Below are positions 6,332 through 12,059 of a DNA stretch of 14,685 nt, in pieces (within the stretch, counting starts at the first letter, position 1; each line of letters starts with the position of its first letter). The position numbers were made by a program, and so were the translations under genes. The notes beneath the pieces are model-generated. The model did not search any database. It was not told the DNA's origin and worked only from the letters and a program-made list of their open reading frames with translations. Location: positions 1-14,685 of the forward strand of contig CAYTER010000050.1 in assembly GCA_964436815.1 (NCBI GenBank), read 5' to 3'. The stretch comes from UBA993 sp964436815. Its GTDB lineage: Bacteria; Bacillota; Dethiobacteria; DTU022.

Positions 6332-7062
6332 TGATTAACCTCCCCGTCTGTCCGGACTTTTATGCCACTGCCCAGGGGGCAGCATAGCGACTGTTTCGCG
6401 CTATCATGCAATTCGGGTTCTTTAAGATTAATAATATCGTAAAAGGTATCCCAAGGCGAATATGACAGATTGTATCTGTGGCAGTTTTCAGCCAACTCAT
6501 CCCGGGCAAAAATCAGATCCGCCCAGGAAGCGCCAAAACGATCATTACTGCCATCCCCGATATAGACGACCGGGCGGCCTGCTGTTTTTTGCTGAACCAC
6601 AATTTTAGCCTTGCAGTTACCACAGACAATACAAATGGGGTGGGCATGAGGGTTGGAGATCTCAAGCCGGCCTTCCTGATTGATCAAGGTATCGTTGCGA
6701 TAGATCATATTTATTTTTTCCAGCACTCCGAAACGCTCAAGAATCGGCTCAATATAAAAACCGAGGCCATCGCTGGCGACGATCACCGGGTTGTTCCTTT
6801 CTTCGGCAACCTCTAAAAATTCCACGAAACCCGGCCTGATTTCCGCCCACTCTAAAGCTTTTTCTTTCAGGATTTTTAGATCCACAGGCAGCAAAGCTGC
6901 TTCAGCCTGCAGCCAGAGTTTAATCGGAATCTCCTTAGCCTGGTAACTTTGATCGATCTTAATGAATTCGCTACCGCCAAAAAAAAGACCCAATTCGGTT
7001 GTTATATCCCTGGTGGTTATTGTGCCGTCAAAATCTACAACATAAGCTGTTTCAGGGGCCAT
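6328..7062 (-). CDS. HAD-superfamily phosphatase, MtnX-like (HAD-IB)
   Basis: A 244-residue phosphohydrolase with the full HAD set: motif I D10-F-D12-G-T-I-T (nucleophile and acid/base), motif II A-S97-D-G, the motif III lysine probably K151 in C-G-N-C-K, and motif IV G-D170-G-S-N-D174. The C-G-N-C-K stretch and the later F-A-R-D-E-L-A-E-N-C resemble MtnX of methionine salvage and related phosphoserine-phosphatase-like enzymes. No other methionine-salvage gene is present, so the MtnX reaction is not supported and the substrate is open. GGAGGAG lies directly before the ATG at 7062. It lies 23 nt after the Gph-like gene and overlaps the sirtuin start by 4 nt. The last 30 residues (S-L-C-C-P-L-G) lie beyond the core fold and have no assigned role. 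Confidence 0.85.
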   Translation of the reverse strand: MAPETAYVVDFDGTITTRDITTELGLFFGGSEFIKIDQSYQAKEIPIKLWLQAEAALLPVDLKILKEKALEWAEIRPGFVEFLEVAEERNNPVIVASDGLGFYIEPILERFGVLEKINMIYRNDTLINQEGRLEISNPHAHPICIVCGNCKAKIVVQQKTAGRPVVYIGDGSNDRFGASWADLIFARDELAENCHRYNLSYSPWDTFYDIINLKEPELHDSAKQSLCCPLGSGIKVRTDGEVNQ

Positions 7063-7085
7063 ATGCTCCTCCGATCATGATCCAA

Positions 7086-7751
7086 TCAAGACTCAGCCTG
7101 GATAAAAAGTTCTGTAACCTCCGGCGGTTCAGCTGCCATAAATAATGCCCCTCCGGCTTTTAACTCCTCTGCCGGTCGAAAACCCCAAAGCGCCGCCGCA
7201 GGGTAGAAACCGCCGGCCTGAGCCGTTTTCATATCTGTATCCGTATCGCCGAGGTAAACAATCTCGGAAGGTTCAATCTTCATTTCTGCGGCAATCTGCA
7301 GGGCGCCTGTCGGATCAGGTTTACGCGGCATATCAGGTCCGATGCCGACAATATCGAAAAAGCTCCAGGAAGGCAGCAGTTTATTCACGGTTAAAAGGGC
7401 AAATTCATGAGGCTTGTTGGAAAAGATTGCTTTCGGAATGGCATTTTTCTCGAAAAAGTCAAGCATTTCCGGAACACCGGGATAAGGCTTGGTATGATCG
7501 GCCCAACAGCGGGAGTATTCTTCTTTGACTTCTTTGATCAGAAGATCAAGTTTTTCGGCAACCAGGGCCTCCTGCGGAAAAGTTCGCTTCACTAAAATAT
7601 CGATGCCGTCTCCGACAAAATAGCGGTAGGCATCAACAGGATGCCCGGGGTAGCCCTTATTATTTAAAACGGTATTAACTGACAGGGCCAAATCCTGCAG
7701 GGTATCAAGCAGGGTTCCGTCAAGATCGAATATTATCGCTTTAAATGACAA
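7086..7751 (-). CDS. HAD-IA phosphatase, phosphoglycolate phosphatase-like (Gph)
   Basis: A 221-residue HAD hydrolase with a helical cap between motif I (F-D9-L-D11-G-T-L-L-D-T) and motif II (S111-N-K). Motif III is K144-P-D-P and motif IV G-D169-T-D-T-D173. This layout is that of Gph/PgmB-type enzymes, which remove phosphate from phosphoglycolate or similar small sugar and acid phosphates, often as metabolite repair. The start is TTG at 7751 with GGAAGGAG and a 7-nt spacer. It begins 3 nt after the stop of the Fe-S protein gene, so its ribosome binding site lies inside that gene and translation is probably coupled. A PPase-type pyrophosphatase (PpaX) is an alternative identity. Confidence 0.9.
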   Translation of the reverse strand: MSFKAIIFDLDGTLLDTLQDLALSVNTVLNNKGYPGHPVDAYRYFVGDGIDILVKRTFPQEALVAEKLDLLIKEVKEEYSRCWADHTKPYPGVPEMLDFFEKNAIPKAIFSNKPHEFALLTVNKLLPSWSFFDIVGIGPDMPRKPDPTGALQIAAEMKIEPSEIVYLGDTDTDMKTAQAGGFYPAAALWGFRPAEELKAGGALFMAAEPPEVTELFIQAES

Positions 7752-7754
7752 TTT

Positions 7755-8420
7755 TTAGCTCCTTCCGGCTTTCAAATCTTTTTTGTAGTAAAGCGCACCT
7801 ACCGGACAGGCATCCACGCAGAGAGCACACTGGGTACAGATCGATTCAGCCAGAGGTAAATCCCTGAATGTGGTAACCATACGGTTAAATCCTCGCCCGG
7901 CGAAACCGATCGCTCCCACTTTTGCTTCCACCCGATCAGCCCAGATACACTGCCCGCAGAGTATACAACGACTGCGGTCAAAGGCAAATTGATCAGGGCT
8001 TTCATCTAACTGATATTCCCTGACGATTGAAGAAAAACGTTTCTGCCTTAAACGAAGACCGCGCTCTTTGGCGATGTCCTGTAAAGCACAGTTTTTGTTT
8101 GCCGGGCATGAACTGCATTTAAGATTGTGGTCAGAAATGATCAGCTCAAAAGCGGTTTTTACCAGGCGATCAACACGCGGGCTTCTGGTTTTAACCACCA
8201 TATTTTCTTCGACAGCCCGGGTACACGAGGTAACCGGATGATTAATCCCCTCTATCTCGACGAAGCAAAGCCGGCAGCTGGCATTTGGTCTTAGCTCTTC
8301 CTTAATCGCACAAAGATGAGGAATATAGATTCCATTTTCAAGCGCCGCCCATAAAAGCTTCTGACCCGGCCTGGCTTTGACCTGCCGGCCATCAATAGTT
8401 AGGTTGACCATCTTACTCAA
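7755..8420 (-). CDS. NuoG/HydA N-terminal-like Fe-S subunit of an NADH diaphorase module
   Basis: A 221-residue electron-transfer protein made only of Fe-S domains. A plant-type [2Fe-2S] domain has C37, C49, C52 and C66. A His-Cys3 [4Fe-4S] site has H98-x3-C102-x2-C105-x5-C111. A ferredoxin-like domain has C152-x2-C155-x2-C158 and C195-x2-C198-x2-C201-x3-C205-P. The expected fourth cysteine of the first ferredoxin motif is replaced by Asp162. By the standard pairing it would ligate the second cluster, so that cluster may be [3Fe-4S] or Asp-ligated. The protein stops before any H-cluster or molybdopterin domain, as in HoxU. The start is TTG at 8420 (GAGAGG, 8-nt spacer), overlapping the NuoF-like stop as TTGA. 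It would carry electrons from the flavoprotein to an unidentified partner. Confidence 0.88.
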   Translation of the reverse strand: MSKMVNLTIDGRQVKARPGQKLLWAALENGIYIPHLCAIKEELRPNASCRLCFVEIEGINHPVTSCTRAVEENMVVKTRSPRVDRLVKTAFELIISDHNLKCSSCPANKNCALQDIAKERGLRLRQKRFSSIVREYQLDESPDQFAFDRSRCILCGQCIWADRVEAKVGAIGFAGRGFNRMVTTFRDLPLAESICTQCALCVDACPVGALYYKKDLKAGRS

Positions 8421-10327
8421 GTTATTTTCCTCTCTTTCTCCGGCGGCAGAACAGGCGGAGAAAGCTTGATCACCGCAGTGTATTCAGGAGGGCAGGCTTT
8501 AAGACAGTTATCGCACTTAACGCATTTCTCCTGGTCTATTTCTTTCAACCCGTCTTCCCGGGTAAAAATTGCTTCGGTCGGACAGCTGCCGACGCAGACA
8601 TTACATAATTTACTGCACTTCTGTGGCTTAATGTAATAAAGGATTAAATCATGGCAAACCAGAGCCGGACAACGACCTTCCTTGATGTGCGCCTCATATT
8701 CATCCCTGAAGTATTTGAGGGTGGTTAAAACCGGATTTGGCGCTGTGCGTCCAAGGTTACACAGTGAGCCGTCTCGCACATCTTCTGAAAGTTCCTCCAA
8801 TAATGCCAGGGTCTGGTCATCGCCCTTACCTTTAGTGATAGCAGTTAAAATATCAAACATCTGCTTCGTCCCGAGGCGGCAGAAAGTACATTTGCCGCAG
8901 GATTCATGCTGAGTGAACTCTAAGAAATAGCGGGCCACAGAGACCATACAGTCATCCTGATCCATAACCACCAGGCCGCCTGAGCCCATGATCGCCCCGG
9001 CTTCCTGTAGCGAATCGAAATCAATCGGCACGTCCAGGGCCGATTCGGGAAGACAACCCCCGGAAGGGCCGCCGATCTGGACTGCTTTAAATTCGCGGCC
9101 GTTTGGCAATCCGTCGCCGACATCATAGATCAACTGCTGCAGGGTGGTGCCCATTGGCACTTCTACCAACCCCGTGTTGTTCACTTTACCGACCAGCGAA
9201 AATACTGCCGTTCCCGGACTATCCGGGGTGCCGATTGATTTAAACCAGTCAGCGCCATTTTTGATAATCAGTGGCACATAAGCAAAAGTTTTCACATTGT
9301 TAAGCACTGTTGGTTTGCCGCGATATCCTTTTTCAGCCAGGCGGGGCGGCCGGCTCTCGGGCATACCCATTTTCCCTTCCATCGAGCTGATCAGAGCGGT
9401 CGCTTCTCCGCAGACAAAGGCGCCCGAACCCTGAAATATTTCAAGATCAAAACTGAAGTTGCTGCCAAGAATTTTTGAACCAAGCAGCCCTTTGATACGA
9501 GCCTGATCAATTGCTTCCTGCATGTGCTTAACCGCTTGCGGATATTCGGCCCTGATATAAAGGTACCCCTGATCTGATCCGACTGCATAAGCGCAGAGGA
9601 TCATCCCCTCGATTACCAGGTGAGGATCAGATTCAAGAATACTGCGATCCATGAAAGCACCGGGATCGCCCTCATCGGCATTGCAGATCACATAAACCTG
9701 ATCTCCTCCTGACTTGATACAGGCCTCCCACTTAAGACCGGCCGGAAAGCCTGCGCCCCCCCGGCCCCGCAGGTTAGCCTGCTTGATCTCTTCCACTACC
9801 TGTGACGGTTCGCCTTCAAGGGCTTTGGCCAGGGCGCTGTAACCGCCAAGAGCCAGGTAACTGTCGATATTATGGGCATTAATAAAGCCACAGCGATCAA
9901 GAATAAGTTTTTGTTCATAAACACCGCGGGGAAAATCCGCGAAAGTAGGATAGACATCATTGGGCTCAAGGGCAGCCATGGCATATTCATAACAGGGATC
10001 ATCGCCGGCCAGGAAATCCTCCGCCAGCCTGTGAACCAAACCTTCATCCAGGTGACCATAACAAATCGGGGCGAACCCCGGCTTGTCAATTATTGCCAAT
10101 GGTTCGGCATAGCAATGCCCCATGCAGCCCACTTCAATTACTTCGGCATCGAGTTTTCTTGATTCAATTTCCCGTCTGAAATCATCCCTGACCTTAAGGG
10201 CACCGGCGGCAATGCCACAGGTAGCCGTGCCAACCAGGACCCTGGTTTTCTCCGCCGCCCTGCTCTCGTATTGTTCAGCTTCACTTTGCAGTTTTTCATA
10301 TTGCTGAAGGGGACTTTGGTTGCTCAT
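8417..10327 (-). CDS. NuoF/HydB-like NADH-binding FMN and Fe-S flavoprotein subunit
   Basis: A 636-residue diaphorase subunit in the HydB/HndC layout. Residues about 28-105 form a thioredoxin-like [2Fe-2S] domain (C37, C68, C72). The NuoF core follows, with R-G-R-G-G-A-G-F-P-A-G (187-197) and N-A-D-E-G-D-P-G-A-F (216-225) for FMN and NADH, and G-A-F-V-C-G-E-A-T-A-L-I (302-313). The N3-type [4Fe-4S] site is C477-x2-C480-x2-C483 with C523. The C-terminus adds two ferredoxin motifs. The second, C602-x2-C605-x2-C608-x3-C612-P, is normal. The first reads C571-x3-C575-x2-C578-x3-C582-P, one residue longer than usual. It would oxidise or reduce NAD(H), possibly with flavin-based bifurcation as in HydABC. 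The ATG at 10327 overlaps the NuoE-like stop (ATGA), so stoichiometric translation is likely. Confidence 0.93.
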   Translation of the reverse strand: MSNQSPLQQYEKLQSEAEQYESRAAEKTRVLVGTATCGIAAGALKVRDDFRREIESRKLDAEVIEVGCMGHCYAEPLAIIDKPGFAPICYGHLDEGLVHRLAEDFLAGDDPCYEYAMAALEPNDVYPTFADFPRGVYEQKLILDRCGFINAHNIDSYLALGGYSALAKALEGEPSQVVEEIKQANLRGRGGAGFPAGLKWEACIKSGGDQVYVICNADEGDPGAFMDRSILESDPHLVIEGMILCAYAVGSDQGYLYIRAEYPQAVKHMQEAIDQARIKGLLGSKILGSNFSFDLEIFQGSGAFVCGEATALISSMEGKMGMPESRPPRLAEKGYRGKPTVLNNVKTFAYVPLIIKNGADWFKSIGTPDSPGTAVFSLVGKVNNTGLVEVPMGTTLQQLIYDVGDGLPNGREFKAVQIGGPSGGCLPESALDVPIDFDSLQEAGAIMGSGGLVVMDQDDCMVSVARYFLEFTQHESCGKCTFCRLGTKQMFDILTAITKGKGDDQTLALLEELSEDVRDGSLCNLGRTAPNPVLTTLKYFRDEYEAHIKEGRCPALVCHDLILYYIKPQKCSKLCNVCVGSCPTEAIFTREDGLKEIDQEKCVKCDNCLKACPPEYTAVIKLSPPVLPPEKERKIT

Positions 10328-10875
10328 TGATCTTCATCCTCCCCTTTTACCGGCTGCTCGTTTTCTTTCTCATTAACTTTTGCTTCTCCGTCTTCCTGGA
10401 AGGTCAGTATGATCCCATCTACCCTGGTCGGCGTGACCTTGCCTTCAACCTCGTCGTTAACCACTACGACCGGGGCCATGGTGCAGCAGCCGACACAGGC
10501 CACTCTCTCAAGACTATACAGCCGATCAAGGCTGGTTTCGCCTTCTTTAATATTCATCCGCCGCTCAAAAGATTCAAGGGCGATTTTGCCACCAACCATG
10601 TAACAGGCGGTGCCCATGCAAACTTTTACCTGATGCTTGCCCGGCGGGTTTAGGCGAAACTGGTTATAAAAAGTAGCCAGGCCGTAAACATCGGCTGCCG
10701 GGACATCGAGGCCTGCAGCGATCATTTCCATCGCCAGGGCCGGGAGGTATCCAAGCCGGGCTTGTACTTTCTGGAGGATCGGGATCAGGTTTTCGGGGGT
10801 TTTTGAACTGTTATTGAGTACTTCGTTAACGCAGTCTGTGATCTGTTCCTTTTCGCCTTCGACCAATTGCAACAA
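10324..10875 (-). CDS. NuoE/HydC-like [2Fe-2S] subunit
   Basis: A 183-residue thioredoxin-like [2Fe-2S] protein, the first gene of the diaphorase operon. Ligands are C86-x4-C91 (K-V-C-M-G-T-A-C) and C127-x3-C131 (A-C-V-G-C-C), as in NuoE, HoxE and HydC. The helical N-terminal part includes the usual G-Y-L-P-x-x-A and V-Y-G-L-A-T-F-Y-N-Q-F stretches. The final 25 residues are a highly charged acidic tail (E-D-G-E to G-E-D-E-D-Q) beyond the normal end of the family. The start is TTG at 10875 (AAGGAG 6 nt upstream) or TTG at 10872 (9 nt). It overlaps the NuoF-like gene by four bases. It is expected to form a soluble complex with the next two genes. Confidence 0.93.
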   Translation of the reverse strand: MLQLVEGEKEQITDCVNEVLNNSSKTPENLIPILQKVQARLGYLPALAMEMIAAGLDVPAADVYGLATFYNQFRLNPPGKHQVKVCMGTACYMVGGKIALESFERRMNIKEGETSLDRLYSLERVACVGCCTMAPVVVVNDEVEGKVTPTRVDGIILTFQEDGEAKVNEKENEQPVKGEDEDQ

Positions 10876-10920
10876 TTACAACTCCTTCTGGATCAACCAA
10901 ACATTTCTGACACCTTTATG

Positions 10921-10926
10921 ATTATA
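10921..10926 (-). promoter_or_regulatory. -10 element of the diaphorase operon promoter
   Basis: A perfect TATAAT on the minus strand lies about 45 nt before the NuoE-like start codon. No good -35 sequence is seen; GTGCAA at 17 nt spacing matches only three of six positions. The promoter may therefore rely on an activator. Transcription would begin near 10914, leaving a short leader with AAGGAG at its end. Confidence 0.5.
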
Positions 10927-10997
10927 ACCTTTTTATCTGCCTTTTGCACCCGGCCCCTTATTGAATTCAGGTAATTAGCGGGCCTGCTATTAAGGAC

Positions 10998-11020
10998 CCT
11001 GATCTTATGGTAAGATTAGG
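10998..11020. promoter_or_regulatory. Imperfect 23-nt palindrome in the divergent intergenic region, candidate operator
   Basis: The arms CCTGATCTTA and TAAGATTAGG flank a TGG centre and pair at nine of ten positions, with one G/T pair. The dyad lies between the diaphorase operon and the TMEM175-cupin pair, about 70 bp upstream of the TATAAT at 10921-10926. That position would suit a regulator acting on either side. There is no U-tract, so a terminator is unlikely. Confidence 0.4.
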
Positions 11021-11069
11021 CAACAATATTCACGGGACCCTTTAGATTATCGGTTTCCCAATTTATTAA

Positions 11070-11714
11070 GTGAGTGATCAGATGAATTCAGGTGAGCTTA
11101 ATAATAACAAACATTTACCATCTATTACTCAATCTACCGAGCGTATAAAGGCCCTCACCGATGGTGTTTTTGCCATTGCCATGACCCTGCTGGTTCTCTC
11201 CCTTGAAATGCCTCAGACTAACGGCCCGGAGGGAGATTTCTTTGTCATCGAACTGCTGCTCAGCCAGTATGATCTATTTTATAACTACGTTTTAAGTTTT
11301 ATCCTGCTCGCCTTTTTCTGGATCAACCACCACAACCATTTTCATTACTATGCTGAAACAGACAATGGCCACTTGTGGATCAATATTTTCTTATTGATGT
11401 TTGTTGCCCTAGTACCCTTCACCACTGTATTGGTCGGTGACTACCCGCAGTACGGCGCCGCTGATCTGGTTTTTGCCGTGAATATTATCCTGATCAGCCT
11501 GCTGAATTACTTAAATTTCTGGTATGCAAGAAAGCGGGGCTACTTAGTTGCAGGGCTGCCTCTCGGAATAATAGGACAGATAACCAGGCAGACCTTGCTG
11601 GTAATTGGGGTTTGTCTTTTAGCAATTGCCCTGGCCCTGGTTTATCCTCTGGCCAGTTCCTATAGTTTTTTGCTGATACCGGTTTTGATGATTATTCCAA
11701 TTTTCAGGAGGTAA
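11070..11714 (+). CDS. TMEM175/DUF1211-family membrane protein, probable potassium channel
   Basis: A 214-residue protein with about six membrane helices (near 28-46, 70-86, 102-122, 130-150, 172-192 and 196-211). The start of helix 1, R-I-K-A-L-T-D-G-V-F-A-I-A-M-T-L-L (25-41), is the family signature. Known members have F-S-D where this protein has L-T-D. W84-I-N-H-H-N-H-F-H resembles the second conserved region. Bacterial homologues form tetrameric K+ channels. GTG at 11070 has no clear ribosome binding site. ATG at 11082, preceded by AAGTGAGTGATC, is an alternative start that would shorten the protein by four residues. It is coupled to the cupin gene downstream. Channel function is inferred from family, and the altered signature could change gating or selectivity. 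Confidence 0.87.
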   Translation: MSDQMNSGELNNNKHLPSITQSTERIKALTDGVFAIAMTLLVLSLEMPQTNGPEGDFFVIELLLSQYDLFYNYVLSFILLAFFWINHHNHFHYYAETDNGHLWINIFLLMFVALVPFTTVLVGDYPQYGAADLVFAVNIILISLLNYLNFWYARKRGYLVAGLPLGIIGQITRQTLLVIGVCLLAIALALVYPLASSYSFLLIPVLMIIPIFRR

Positions 11715-11717
11715 CAG

Positions 11718-12050
11718 ATGAGCGGATATATGATTAAGAAGAAGGCTGAAGGCGATTTCGTCAAAATGGCTCCGGGAATCCGTAGAAGGACCATGGCTTA
11801 CGGCGATAATACCGTGATCTGCGAATTCAGTTTTGAACCGGGCGCGGAAATCCCTCCTCACAGCCACATTTACGAACAAACAGGGTTTTTGATTTCCGGC
11901 AAATTGATTTTTACTATTGCCGGGAAAAAGCATGAAGCAAATCCGGGTGACAGCTGGTGTATCAAAGCTGATGTGGAGCATTCAGCACAGATATTGGAAG
12001 AAACAACACTAGTGGAAGCATTTTCCCCACGACGGGATGATTATATCTAA
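11718..12050 (+). CDS. Small single-domain cupin protein
   Basis: A 110-residue cupin barrel. The metal-binding motif 1 is P-P-H48-S-H50-I-Y-E53-Q54-T-G-F-L-I-S-G, and motif 2 is P-G-D-S-W-C-I-K-A-D-V-E-H88. The three histidines with Glu53 or Gln54 form the usual metal site. Proteins of this size include dioxygenases, isomerases and ligand-binding proteins, so the reaction cannot be assigned. Its Shine-Dalgarno AGGAGG (11706-11711) is the last two sense codons of the channel gene, 6 nt before ATG, which ties its translation to that gene. The gene converges on the NAD-kinase-like gene with only 9 nt between stop codons and no terminator in between. Confidence 0.88.
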   Translation: MSGYMIKKKAEGDFVKMAPGIRRRTMAYGDNTVICEFSFEPGAEIPPHSHIYEQTGFLISGKLIFTIAGKKHEANPGDSWCIKADVEHSAQILEETTLVEAFSPRRDDYI

Positions 12051-12059
12051 ACAGGCATT

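Noticed and set aside
7920..7960. Frameshift explaining the missing cysteine
   Set aside because: The frame is continuous on both sides and conserved residues downstream keep the expected spacing, so a substitution is more likely than an indel.
7755..8420. [FeFe]-hydrogenase catalytic subunit HydA
   Set aside because: The Fe-S N-terminal domains match, but the protein ends at 221 residues with no H-cluster cysteine motifs.
9872..10162. 96-codon plus-strand frame within the NuoF-like gene
   Set aside because: Antisense to a strongly supported gene, with no start signal.
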